Source: Micrasema longulum
Lineage: Eukaryota; Arthropoda; Insecta; Trichoptera; Brachycentridae
Reading direction: 5' to 3'
Assembly (NCBI GenBank): GCA_022494885.1
Contig: JAGVSM010004530.1
Coordinates: 273,532-337,531 of the forward strand
Length of the DNA stretch: 64,000 nt
Shown here: positions 19,860-31,164 of the stretch, piece after piece
Numbering within the stretch: position 1 is the stretch's first letter
Layout of the letters: every line of letters starts with the position of its first letter
Program-made: the position numbers and the translations under genes
Notes under the pieces: generated by a model
Seen by the model: only the letters and a program-made list of their open reading frames with translations
The model's database searches: none
What the model was told of the DNA's origin: nothing

Positions 19860-22750
19860 GTTGGGTTTATAACAAAAAAAAACAGAAAAGAACGAAGAAA
19901 AATAAAGGAATATGAAAATAAGCATTCTTGCATTTTGCGCAAATACCATATGTGCGTCTTTATTCTTCCGGCCGGTTATAGAAAGATTTTAAAAGGACAA
20001 ATATTAACAGTAGACGAGTAAAATATGTAGGTAACATCAAATTTTAGATGCACCCTCAAACTTAGTCGCTGTTTGAATGAAGAACTCAAAATAGATAAAT
20101 TATCTAATAAATAATCTAAGCTGTTTTACAATAACGTGTAAAGTAGATTATATGTATATGGGGGTAGAATATAATGTATTTTATTATCCGCATATTATAC
20201 AAGCATCTACCCCTGTGAAGGTATCCATTAAATATAGTAATTAAGCAATCAGTACAATCCCTTGCAAACGAACAAAACACGATGATATTATATAAAAACC
20301 GACATTAATCTCTGAATGTTCGTATTTGTGATCATTTAGAAGCAATTTTAGGGTAGTACTATTATATTCTCAACAAATACATTAATATTTAGGTTCATCC
20401 TAAAAACGAAATAACTGTCACGATAGGCTGCAGAAGATATAATATATCTTGGTTTGTTTGCGGGAATAATAGACTTTGCAGCCGAAATTGAATATTACTG
20501 TGTATGTTTATGGCATATTCAACAGAATCTGTATAATAAATTGTCATAAAAAGCGGACCGACTCTCCCCCTCGCTCGGAAAATGAGCTGGTAATTATTCA
20601 CAATTTCAAATTCGATTGAGATGTTTTGCGAAGAAAAAGCAAAAGTGAATTAGTTAATCTTTAACAAATTATTTTTTAATGCGAGGAAATCCAATTCGGT
20701 TAAATTATTACATTTTTTTAAAAATTTGTCGGTGTTAATGTAGCTTCATATTTAATGCTAAGTGCTAATGGCGATTTAAATCGGTTGAGCCATATTTTCA
20801 CTTTATTTTTTCTTTTTTGCACTTGATAAATTGTTATGGTTTGGAACAGGAATTACTGAGTTTCTGATTGAATTAATGAGATATAAATAAATGAACACTG
20901 TTTCATTATATACAATATACGCTATTTAATGGTAAATTGAATTAAAATCAGAACAGATTACAAGTGTGCATTAAAGAAAATATATTGTTCCTTAAATTGT
21001 TGGTTGGTATTTATGCGTAGTTTCTATAAAGACGACGCTTAAGTGTTTATCACCTTTATTTCGACTCGCCTCTTAGAAGTCAATGAGGTTTATTTCAAAG
21101 GGAGAAAGAATGCATAGACGCAACTAACCTGTCGTGATCTTCTTCATCTTATGTCAGGAGACACTATCACCAGGAGTATTACATTTGTAATAAGAAAACT
21201 TATTCAGAAGGCTTCTTGGCGTGTTGTGGAATCAAAAAAACTCTGTCACGGCAGTGACGTCTATTTCAAAAGGGTTTAAAGAGTTTCTATAGAGCTTGTT
21301 CGTGCAAAACTTAGGTCACTTTTACGTCACTGCGAGATACGATAGCGGGCAATAGCACAAAGAAACGGCCGGTGACTCATGTACATAATATTATGTAGGT
21401 AGGATCAAAATTATCGGAAACTATCTGTTATTGGTCGGGAGAGTTAGTTATTTCGATGTTTATAATGTGATTGTGAATTCTTAAATATACAAAAAATCTA
21501 CTTTCGATTATCACGTGAGTTCAATTTTAGATTTTATAATTAGGTGTTTCCTACTTGACACGAGAAATATATGAGAAATACGTAGCTAAAAGCATTTTAA
21601 GTATTATGATGCTCGTACGAAAGGCAGTACAAAATTCAAATTTTGGAGTCTATTTGTATTCACTCTTCATATTATGTTGCGAATATTTTTTGCACTTAAC
21701 TGTATTTACTCATAGAATATAATATGAGTTATGTTTGGTAACGTATGCGAAAAAGAAGGGAACACACGTGGTACCTCATATTGTTCTGTGGGGTTATAAT
21801 GCATATTATATGAATTCAGAGCTCAGAATGTAGATTCGAATTGTCCCACCCGTTGGTTTACCTAAATGTCCCCCCGTTTCAGGATTTCAATCAACTATTT
21901 GCATAATATTGCGTACTAAATTTTCTCTTAAAATTATTCCATATATTTTGCATTCAGATAGCAGCTGGCGTTTGTGAAATTATTGCACAGCCAATGAGAT
22001 ATGAGTTAATGACAAATTGATATTTTTGTCGTGATTAAATTGTATGTTATTTGAATGGGCGATAATTAACATTTGAATATTCATAAATGGTTAAATGAAA
22101 TTTAACATAAATTCATGAATTGTTTTTTCAACTATAGTGAAACCACCTTCATGCGGACACCAAAATTGCTTATCTAAAAAATTATGATTTTCGAAAGCAA
22201 AGCATTCCAAAACCACTGATATAAAATATATCCATATAAAAGTTCAATACATTTATGTAATACTAAATCAAGAAAAATAATTATAGTAATGGAAAGTTTT
22301 TCTTTTACTCCATTCGATCAAATAAAAAAATCTAAAAGGAAACAATAAATAATTAGAGATCCTACGCAATGATTTATGTACGCAAAAAATGGCAAGTAGA
22401 ATACAATTTAATTAACTTTTTGTGGAATTAGGGTAAGTGGATTATAATATACATTTTTCATTGTTCCAAACAAAGGAATTTAGTAATGAGAATTTTATTT
22501 AAAAATATCAGATTTTTGGACTGTTTTTAGCTTTGAAATTTATATATCATGAATTTTAATTTAAAATTCATGAAGTGAAAAGCATTCCTTTAAAATGAAA
22601 TTTAATTTTTCGTAATGAAACGCTTGTCCATTTTTGTTTAGACATGCTGGAGTCGAATTGTAGTCGCATGGCACCACATACCTGGATCAAGGTCTCAAGT
22701 TCACTCCTCACCCTATCACAATTATTTATTCCTGTTTTCAAGCAGTTGTT
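19860..22750. other. Gene-free region
   Basis: Nearly 3 kb without a recognisable gene or named repeat. Short open frames (for example 20395-20601, minus) have no recognisable motif. A less AT-rich stretch at about 21050-21400 is unassigned. Confidence 0.4.
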
Positions 22751-22754
22751 AATT

Positions 22755-22885
22755 AACATATTATGTATTACAGCAGAGATAGAGAACATTAAGGAATACG
22801 GAAGTCTAGGCATTTACAGGGCTTATGACATGCCATTGGCTGGTTTAAGTGGCCATTCTACCCACTGTGTAACATTCAATGACAA
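22755..22885 (-). repeat. Fold-back repeat, one arm and interior
   Basis: Antisense of the family: ATTACAGCAGAGATAGAGAA, GGAAGTCTAGGCATTTACAG, then GGTTTAAGTGGCCATTC. A short tandem of TCTTCTAAGA-type units (about 22888-22925) follows. The 105-codon open frame over it is not a gene. Confidence 0.55.
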
Positions 22886-23339
22886 GTCTTCTAAGACTAG
22901 TCTTCTAAGATTAGTTCTTCAGACTAAACTTCAAAAAGTTCTTCAGAAAAACAAAAATTGAACACTGAAAACTATTGTTAATAAGAGAAAATAACATTTT
23001 TTAGTTTCAGTTGAATTTATTCTCTAGTTCATAAACTTACTCGAAAAATTTAGGTATAAACACATTTTTTATATTTATGATGATGTATTAAAATTATTTT
23101 GGAAATTTATATGCATTCTCTTTTCTTTTTCAATTCTTCAAAACTGTATTTTTAAAACTAAAATTAGGTTGTAATTGATGTGAGAGATATAGTTTTGAAA
23201 AAAAAAATACGTTTGATACTCCAGAGCGTGCTAATGAGCCGCCACTGAAGTTGCTACATTCACAAAAGAAGAATATTTTTTTTAAGAATGGAGAAGCTTA
23301 CTGCATTTTTAAAATTGGTTATACGAGTAGTTTATAAAA

Positions 23340-23680
23340 CTAAGCTAAATTTATTTTTTATTTTTCATGTATCGTATTATCAGCGCTATAACTATAACTC
23401 CGCGTGTGACGTCGCAAGTTATCTTCCGATTGGTCCGTTGTCTTAGCGTAAACTGGAAATCTTTCACAACTCTCTTATCATTGGTTGATTCATATGCGCT
23501 AGTGATGTACATATAAGTAGTTAATTTTTATAAAAAAAAAAAATATTTACTTTTTCGCACATTTTAAAGAAAATTTGTCGTACAATTGAATGCTCTATTT
23601 TTTACTTCGACAAAGAAAACATTTTTGGTATCCAATTTTCAGTAGGGCTAAAGTTCCTTATTGAGATAAAGTAGCAAAAA
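23340..23680 (+). mobile_element. MITE-like element with CRE core (copy 2)
   Basis: ATGTATCGTATTATCAGCGC, then CTCCGCGTGTGACGTC, GATTGGTCC (inverted CCAAT) and CAACTCTCTTATCATTGG, closely matching the copy at 30.8 kb. The right end AGTAGGGCTAAAGTTCCTTA fits the inverted terminus consensus. The left end is unclear. Confidence 0.6.
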
Positions 23681-24222
23681 AAACTGTGTTTTTGTATCTT
23701 AATGTTGAATTATTGACATAAATGTATTCAAACTATTAGAAAAATATTGGCAAATTGTATGTAAACCGCAGTGTATGTTTGCTTTTAGAGCGCAATATAA
23801 TGGGAACAAACATTCAGTCAAAGAAAATGATATTTTACGCAATTTCAGTAGAAATATCAATGTTTACCTACAAGCTCAATCATCTGTATTGTCGCATATA
23901 TTGCTGAAATAAAATATACTGAGTTCAGGATGTTCAAGGACTTTTGAACCGAAAATAAAACACTTTTTTGTTCCTTTTGTTCCTTTTCAGTCATCCATTA
24001 AAATTAAATTATGGAGCGGTAATGGTGCCGAAAAATATTTGAATATATTTTTCATTGTTTGCTTAACTTAGAATATAGTTTGATGAAAAAAAATAACAGG
24101 TACGCACTGTAAACAAAATAAAAAACAATAAGTTTGTGAGTGAAAATTCTTGATGGAAGTTCATTGTAATTTAATATATAAATAAAACACGAGTGATACT
24201 TTAATCCACAAATTTGGAATAT

Positions 24223-24265
24223 CCAGTGACCGGTTTCATCGCTTTCGCGACATCTTCGAGACTGG
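24223..24265 (-). ncRNA. Hammerhead-ribozyme-like fold (degenerate)
   Basis: Minus-strand order: CCAGT, CTCGAAGA, the hairpin TCGC-GAAA-GCGA, GAAA, palindrome CCGG, UC, ACTGG. CCAGT and ACTGG pair as stem I; TCGC/GCGA forms stem II; CCGG suits the short, possibly dimer-forming stem III described for PLE hammerheads. The core strand CTCGAAGA differs from the required CUGANGA, so activity is doubtful. It is probably a remnant of a PLE terminal repeat. Confidence 0.4.
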
Positions 24266-24484
24266 TATCTTTATTAAAGAGTTAAATGTATTTGTACAAA
24301 ACACAGGTAAGGATAGATAATTCAAAGTTATATGTAAGTAAATTAAATTAAGTTATTTTTATCTTAAGGATCATTATCAAAAAAAATTCTTTGGGTTAAC
24401 TAATGAGTTGATATAATGCTATTTTAATGAGTTTAAGTATTTTATTTTATTTTTAGAGTCCCAGTACGGGACAGTAAAAATATT

Positions 24485-24820
24485 GTTGATAAATCCACCT
24501 GGTCCATGAAGAAGTATAGAAATTGAAAAATTAACATTTTCAGGCGTTGCCAAGTATATAGGAAAAATAATTCTATTAGATGAATCTCACCCGCATTAAT
24601 AAAGGTTTCAGCTCTTTAACTTCACAAACATCAACAGATGAATGAATTGAAAGAATACAGATGTTCAAATATGGACAGAATGGTGAATGTTACACAGTGT
24701 GTAAAGTGGCCACTTAAACCAGCCATTGACAGGTCATAAGCCCTGTAGATGCCTAGACTTCTATATAACCTTCTCTTAAATGTTATTCATCTCTGTTGTA
24801 ATATGTTAATAAATCTTTAA
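24485..24820 (+). repeat. Fold-back repeat, interior and right arm
   Basis: GATAAATCCACCTGGTCCAT, TTTCAGGCGTTGCC, AAAGGTTTCAGCTCTTTAAC, AAGTGGCCACTTAAACCAGC, then the right arm TGTAGATGCCTAGACTTCTA to about 24810. The left arm is missing, so it cannot fold back as the 10.5-kb copy does. Confidence 0.65.
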
Positions 24821-25544
24821 ATTTGTATCGTCTCAATACAGGTCCAGTGAACTAACAGACTGTTGATCCCGATTTTATGTTAGTTAGTTATATTATAATG
24901 ATGTCGGTCATGATTATGAAGCAATACGCGATGAAGATTATTTACAAAGGATTAGGATTACAATGGTAAGGATAGTTTATAATCAACAGTTTAAGAGATT
25001 AAACGGCACGTATTCGATTGGAAGCTATCAGCTAGCTATCGTGGAAGAAAAGCAATCTGCCTTGTATTATTTGTTTTACAAAGTTTTGGAATCGCCCTCT
25101 GTTGGCCGGTCTTAAATTTCGCGCGATGTTCGGATTCATGACTCCCTTTTCAGCTAGTAGCGATTCAACCGGGTTGCATGTGACTGACTTTATTCAGTTA
25201 AAAGACAAAAAATGGATCTGTAACTCAAGAATAGAATACACGTTCGGTTAATGTGTATTTAATTATAATAAAACTTGCGTGGGACACAAAAACTAAAGAG
25301 AATAGAGAATTATAAAATATGTTTTGAACTTGAAACGTGCAAATAATCTGGATAATTTAAGATGCGTTCGTGTACTATCTATTGTTTTTTAAGCTTTATG
25401 CAACTTTAAATTGATGAAAAAGAAGCAAATATTTTTGAATATGTTTAAGACTAGGTTCTATTTCAAAATGAGGGAGTGCCTTCAGAGGGTTCCTAAAATG
25501 CCTGATTTTTTGAGAAAAATACCTATCTCAGGTAAAAATATTTT

Positions 25545-25860
25545 ACTATTATTTTGTTGATTTTAATGATACCATTTTTTTGTATATTTGCTTATGTGTG
25601 ATTCTCAATTTGTATAATTTATATTTTAAAAATTATTTCTGATTATTTTTTTTACATTGTATTTTTTGGAATTTTATTATTTATTACATTTACCTTTTTT
25701 TCTAAATTGTTATTCTATCTCATTATAATTTGATCTAATTAATTTAACTATGTTTTTTTATTGTGGCTTGACACGGGAATAGCCCAAAAAGCCTTAATAG
25801 TTCATTAATGTTAAAACTAGTGTAATTTTGAATGAATATATAAATAAAATAAAAATAAAA
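25545..25860 (+). mobile_element. LINE 3' UTR with AATAAA-rich tail
   Basis: Uninterrupted version of the repeat split at 4030-5430. Distinct block GTGGCTTGACACGGGAATAG (25763-25782), ending with AATAAAATAAAAATAAAA (about 25838-25860). No coding upstream was recognised. Confidence 0.6.
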
Positions 25861-25990
25861 GCGGTAGATTCAGAAAAATGAATCGGTCGATTCGAGAGAT
25901 AGAGGTTTCGGTAACAGTTATAACAACGTAGAAGTACCAGTAAAAGTTTCCGTTTTACCAATTATACTGTTTCTTGAAACGATTAGTATT

Positions 25991-26007
25991 GGGGGGGGGG
26001 GGGGGGG
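25991..26007 (+). repeat. Poly-G run
   Basis: Seventeen consecutive G's in an otherwise AT-rich locus, followed by ATGGTGAAGAGGGAGG. It could form a G-quadruplex; length may be unreliable in the assembly. Confidence 0.95.
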
Positions 26008-26163
26008 ATGGTGAAGAGGGAGGCTGCTATTTTGTCAAAAACTTACCAGTACTTGTAATTTTAGATGATAAAAGTGCCTGCCTCGGAACAATGCCGGCCG
26101 CACGCTAGTCTAGACCTTAAAATGCCTGTCAAATACTTTAACGCCTGTTATGTGATAAACCTT

Positions 26164-26332
26164 ATGCGCGACTAGCAGTGGCGTAACCTCTCCGGAATGG
26201 TACGTGTTATGTTGGCTCCCAATGCAACAAGAGTTGTAGGTTTGTTTTACATAGACCATGGACTAGACTAACTCAATAGGAAATAATCCAATGGCGACAA
26301 ATCACGGGATCGTATAGGCCAATTAACAAGAC
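26164..26332 (-). pseudogene. Tc1/mariner-superfamily transposase scrap
   Basis: The minus strand reads NGLVNWPIRSRDLSPLDYFL, then stops, and later NKPTTLVALGANI and TRTIPERL. This is the segment around the third catalytic residue (WPxRSPDLxPLDFFLWG ... eLkxxI) of insect DDD-type transposases. It is distinct from the DDE-type element at 39 kb, which has SPDLNPIENLW. Only about 55 residues survive, with internal stops. Confidence 0.65.
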
Positions 26333-26460
26333 CATTTCTGGAAATAATAGTTGCACGAAATGCCCATTTCAAATTTATCGTGCCAATCCACCCGGTCCGG
26401 TAAGATAAGGGTGGGTGGGTACTTATTTATTAAGTTCTTTTTTCATTTTATTTCCTTAGT

Positions 26461-26550
26461 TTCTATTTGTGGGTAAAAATTTTGCCAAAAAAAATCTAGT
26501 CGAGATTAGTCAGCCTCATGGTGTACTGGTTCATGCGTTTACCTGCCAAT
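26461..26550 (+). mobile_element. SINE-A 5' block and head only
   Basis: GGGTAAAAATT, then TCGAGATTAGTCA (the 5' extension), then CAGCCTCATGGTGTACTGGT (A-box region). The sequence diverges after TTTACCTGCC, before the B box. Confidence 0.55.
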
Positions 26551-26559
26551 TAAAAATAA

Positions 26560-27790
26560 GATTTTTTTTTAAATATGGGGCCCGGAGGATTTTCGCTGTG
26601 GTGTGAAAAAAATCTTGTAACGCAGTAAATTCATGAATTCACGAAGGGTAAACGAAGTATATCGTCACCCTAACTAGTAAAACTTTTAATTCTGTGAATG
26701 GTCTGGAATTGAATTTTTGAGTGTTTTCAGTTATGACTTATAATAATATCTATGTAGGTAAAACTTATATATCCGCACAGTGATGCAATAAAAAAATTTA
26801 TATTGAAACGTTGTTTCATTTTGCTACTGAAGAGGAAAATGTTTTAACTCTCCACTGAAAAAAAATATGTTTGGAATTTCCGTTTTTACAAGTTTGGCCA
26901 ACGATATGAAGAATAAACGTTTTACAGATTGAACACTAATTATCATAGTAAATTTTCAAAAAAATTTAATCGTTGCAAGGTGCAAAACGTACCACAATTA
27001 ATTTGAGTATGGTTACACAAATGTTAAGTGAAAACTGTCATTATTTTAACCAAAGACTGTATTGCTAAACGAAAGTTCTATCATAATAAAAAAAAAAGTC
27101 CACTATAATGAGATGACAATACGTAGGCACATACATTTTTAAAATAACTTTCGCTAACTCCAGTAGAAATCTGCGTAATTACGAGTAGATTAAAAAATAT
27201 ATTCTTCATGGGTCTAGAGAGAATACGTTTAAATGTGATAATTTTACTTTTTAACAAAATTACTCACCTCAAAACAAACACTAAATGCATTTTGTTGTGG
27301 AAATTTTGGCGTAAAATGTAGTATTAGTATACGGTTCGCCCGCCAGGGTCGTTAAATAACCATATTTCATCCTTCTTCCTGTACAGGCAACAGTTATCAA
27401 AACCACGTGTTTTTCTTTGCTTTGTGGCCGTATTCCGGCCCTGTACGCAGCGCAAGAAGTAACAGCAAATTAGTTCTCTAAGCAGAAATGAAAAATTTGA
27501 AATGTTGCGTGTATTTGCTCATTTCCTTTTCATGTGAATATTTTCGCGCGTTGTGAAGGATTTGGATCTGTCTTAACCAATGAATTTATGGTAGGAAGAA
27601 GGCAAATTTTTTTTTCTGGCGAAATTATATTAAATATTAAGATTGATGGTTTTATTGACATAAGATCTGCTTTACTTAATTGTAAATTTTATATTTCTTT
27701 GTGTAAACAAATGCAAATATTTGCGCACCGTAAATGATATATATATATATGATATATACATTAACTGTATTTTGAAAAAAGAAATGTATG
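26560..27790. other. Gene-free region
   Basis: No gene or repeat recognised. A mildly GC-richer part at 27300-27460 includes CCACGTG (E-box-like) but no coherent frame. A short (AT)n run sits at about 27737-27752. Confidence 0.4.
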
Positions 27791-27799
27791 TTTAATATG

Positions 27800-28050
27800 T
27801 GCCCGTGTTTATAAATTTTGTGTTTTTATTTAATATTTTTTTAGTGTTATATTTTCTCAATTTTTGAAATTGTTTAATTTTTTATTTATTTAATTATTTT
27901 GTTTTGCATTTTAGGTTTTATTTTTATGTTATTTTGTAAACTTGCCAAACACAAGAGCTAGACTCTTTTTTGGCAAGTTCAACCTTACGTGTTCCATTTT
28001 TCTACTGAATGTATTGTTTATTTATGCCAATAAAGGTTTTTATTAATAAA
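27800..28050 (+). mobile_element. Probable retroelement 3' end with hairpin
   Basis: AACTTGCCAAA (27939-27949) and TTTGGCAAGTT (27969-27979) form an 11-bp stem. Some 50 bp later comes TGCCAATAAAGG and an A-rich end (about 28026-28053). A 3' hairpin plus polyadenylation signal and A tail is typical of a LINE 3' end. No coding part is visible. Confidence 0.4.
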
Positions 28051-28059
28051 AAACATATT

Positions 28060-28955
28060 ATTTTTTCATCAAGGAAAAGGACAAATCATTTTGGATTTGT
28101 CAATTTGTAAACTTTTTATATTTAGGCGTAAATTTTATAGAAGTCTTAGAGTATATTTTTCAATTATAAAATATGATCATTCTATTTTTAGCATATTTAA
28201 TCAAGCTTTAGCGGAAAAAAAAAACCTTCTTTTTAAAAACATATTGAATACATATTGTAAAGTTTAATTTTCTTCCGCCTACTTATATATATATTGTGAA
28301 CAAACGTGTTTTTAAATTCCCGTTAAAACAAACGCCCTTGATTATTCAAACAAAGGAAAAATACTAATCAATTTTCTTAATAATATTTGATTCGTTGACA
28401 TTATCAGTATATTTTAACATACTTTTACGTTACGTAAATAATATCGCAAGAACTTCCCGAAAACCTATGGTCACAAAGTTGGTAAAAAATCATATTTAAT
28501 ATTTTGTTTTAGTTTGAATTGTATTTATTTAACATATATCGCAACATTATTTAAATAATATTTCCAAAATTAAGCAACAAAAAAAGATACCAATTTTATG
28601 TGCCATTTATTTAAGGTATTCTTATTTCCAGGATTGATAAAAGTGAACTCGCATCTCAATCTACCAACATCTTTCGTCGATTTCAGTTCAAATATTAAAT
28701 ATTTATTTAGGCGTAAAACAGAAGTTTTGAAAATGTAAACTGAAGCTCCAGCATTAGAAAGGTTTAGTCGAAATATAAAAGGAAATCCCAGCTACTTTAA
28801 CTACTTCGCACACATAAAAATGATTTATTAATGAATCAGGATACTAATTAAGAGACTTTCTTAACTCTTAAAATACTGTGCATACCCTCTGCAAACGGTG
28901 CTGTGACGTTATGTTACATTAAGCAAAAGGCGAGATATTTTTAAATACAGGTATT
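28060..28955. other. Gene-free AT-rich region
   Basis: Nothing recognisable. A 22-codon open segment after TTATTTCCAG (about 28632) was considered as an exon and not accepted. Confidence 0.4.
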
Positions 28956-28958
28956 ACT

Positions 28959-29247
28959 TATTTATTTTATTCCAGTAAAATGGCTATATAGTGCAAAGCC
29001 AATTCTACCATATAAACATAACCATAAACATAAATATAAACAAAAATATTACAATAAACATAAATATAACAATAAACACAAATATAAACATAAAATAAAA
29101 TGTTATATTTGCAGCACTTATGGTGGTCTTAGCATATCGCGCCATCGCTCTAACAACGGTGAATAGATCCACCCTTTAGTGGCTTGGAGAATTTCGTTAT
29201 TAGAGCTTTTCATGATTTCCCATAGGCTCCAGGCTCTTTGCCGAAGT
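28959..29247 (-). pseudogene. Unclassified retroelement 3' end with 43-codon open segment
   Basis: On the minus strand an open segment reads LRQRAWSLWEIMKSSNNEIL, then QATKGWIYSPLLERWRDMLR and a TAA (29118-29120). An A/T-rich tandem of AAACATAAATAT-like units (29011-29100) follows, and then TGGAATAAAATAAATAAG at the 3' end, a LINE-like tail. I do not recognise the peptide. A last host exon is possible but there is no clear splice acceptor. Confidence 0.35.
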
Positions 29248-29499
29248 ACTTAAAAAACATTTTAAAAATACGCATATACTGTGTAATCTATTTTCCAAAA
29301 TTGATAACAATAATCATATGATTTAGGCCTGTTACAGAAAAATATCATACGGCTTCATCATTAAAAAAAAAGTCTTACATTCAGTTGTTGTATTTTTTAT
29401 AGACTCGTGTAACGTCATAGCCATACAGTGATATACCTCTATATAGCCACACGAGTTTTTCAAATTAATTTACTTATTCATTTCAAATTAAATTTGTAT

Positions 29500-30000
29500 A
29501 CATATTCACTGTCTTATTACAAATTTTTTTAGGCTGTCCCCGTGTTAAGTCATAATCATTAATAACAAATAAATATATAGAAAGTTAAAATAGATAATAA
29601 TTACAATTAAAATAAAATATATAAAAACAATTCAAATACAAGAAATTACATACAGGAATTTGAGTAATAATTATATATTACTTATTTATAATTTTATCAA
29701 CGGTTCAAAGAACCTTTTACAAAAATTGTAATGCTTAATAAATAACAGCAATGAACAAATAACAATATAACACAGAATATGAAATATATGATATTAAATA
29801 ATTAAATCTACATAAAAAGAAAGCAAAATAAGAAAAAAAACAACAAAAAAGTATACAAAGCGGAATGCAATAGTAAGATAGAAACGTAACGTCAGTAAAA
29901 TAACAGATAAAGATGAGTAAATTTTATGTACTAAAATAAAAATGTAAAAAACAAGTAGAGTTGAAAATTATATCAAATAAAATAAAATAAAACTAAAATA
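29500..30000 (+). repeat. Diverged copy of the LINE 3' UTR repeat, then A-rich DNA
   Basis: TTTTTTTAGGCTGTCCCCGT, then GTTAAGTCATAATCATTAAT (29524-29562), is a third, diverged copy of the block at 4081-4119. Beyond about 29700 the sequence is A-rich and uninformative. Confidence 0.45.
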
Positions 30001-30009
30001 AAATAAAAA

Positions 30010-30400
30010 TTAGGTGCTTTATAATAACAGAAATAATTATTCTTTTTAAATGAAACAATAATATTATTTTCAAAACTAAGTAGAATAAAAAAAATCTATT
30101 ACTTTTCTTAAAAATAACGAGTGAGACTACATTTCAATTGATGACAGAATTTGTATTAAAAGAGACAAATATTTGCTCAAATTAATAACTATTCCTATAT
30201 TTTCTTGGTATAGGTGAGCGCATTTCGCAGTTGGTACGTGAATTATTATTGTTAGAAAATAATTATGATTGAATATTAAAAATGCAAACAAAAAAAAAAC
30301 ATTAAGTTCCTACTTATAAAACTAGTAAAATATAAATCACACGTAAATAGTTGCAAAAATAAACCAGTATACAAAATAATAATATCATGAAACTTAATAT
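30010..30400. other. AT-rich, nothing recognised
   Basis: No gene, repeat or signal seen. Confidence 0.4.
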
Positions 30401-30406
30401 AATATA

Positions 30407-30663
30407 GCCTCGTGGTGTAATAGTCAGCGCGTTTGTCTACCATATGAGAGGTCTTGGTTTCGATTCCCATTCGACATGGTAAAATAATTATTTAAAAGGG
30501 TGTTTTCACACCAGAATATTTCATAGTCCCTCGACTGGTACCTGCGTAAGACTGATCATCTTACCTTCATGTAAAAAAATTAATTAATAGACGCTGCGAT
30601 TGGTGTACCAAAGCAGTGCCCTATGCACCATTAGGTGCGGAAAGGGAATGATGATGATGATGA
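30407..30663 (+). mobile_element. SINE-A, reference-quality full copy
   Basis: Head GCCTCGTGGTGTAATAGTCA (A box) and GGTTTCGATTCCC (B box), body AGGGTGTTTTCACACCAGAA, TATTTCATAGTCCCTCGACT, GTAAGACTGATCATCTTACC, and end GCCCTATGCACCATTAGGTG with a GATGATGATGATGA tail. This defines the family: pol III-type promoter in the head, no coding, mobilised in trans by a LINE. It lacks the 5' extension block. Confidence 0.9.
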
Positions 30664-30824
30664 CTTAACTGTTAAAATAATTTAAATATGGTTTATAAAG
30701 TTTTATTACAAGCAATCAATAATGTAACTATGTAACGCATATTAAAAAATAAAACGAAACATTAATTTTGTTATTTTTTTTGTTCGTGAATAGACAGTTC
30801 AACTAACAAAAAAATAAACAAAAA

Positions 30825-31160
30825 TTATGTATCGTATTATCAGCGCCATGATTTTTCTAAGTTTTACTCCGCGTGTGACGTCTTAAGTTCTCTCCCTTTC
30901 TTCTCGTTGAGTTATGCTGATTGGTCAGTTGAAAATCTATAATAACTCTCTTATCATATGCTGATTTCTAAAGACTAGTGACATCGTTCAAAGAAGTTTG
31001 TTTTTATTAAAATCAATTTGGTTCTTTTATAAATACACTTTCAATCAATTTTGCAGTATAATTGTATGTTCTAATTTTTGCCGCACGTAAGAATATATTT
31101 TTTAAAATTTTATTTTCTGTAGGGCTGAACTTCCTCATTATTGATTTAATGTCAAATATT
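30825..31160 (+). mobile_element. MITE-like element with CRE core (copy 3)
   Basis: TATGTATCGTATTATCAGCG, then CTCCGCGTGTGACGTC, TGCTGATTGGTCAGTTG, AACTCTCTTATCATATGCTG, and the terminus GTAGGGCTGAACTTCCTCAT (31118-31137). The overlapping 73- and 67-codon frames at 31013-31265 are not genes. Confidence 0.65.
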
Positions 31161-31164
31161 ATAC

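Noticed and set aside
19751..19949. Ser/Leu/Phe-rich membrane-like frames
   Set aside because: They are translations of the 10-bp GA minisatellite.
28632..28700. Possible exon after TTATTTCCAG
   Set aside because: Only 22 codons, ends in a stop, no donor and no homology.
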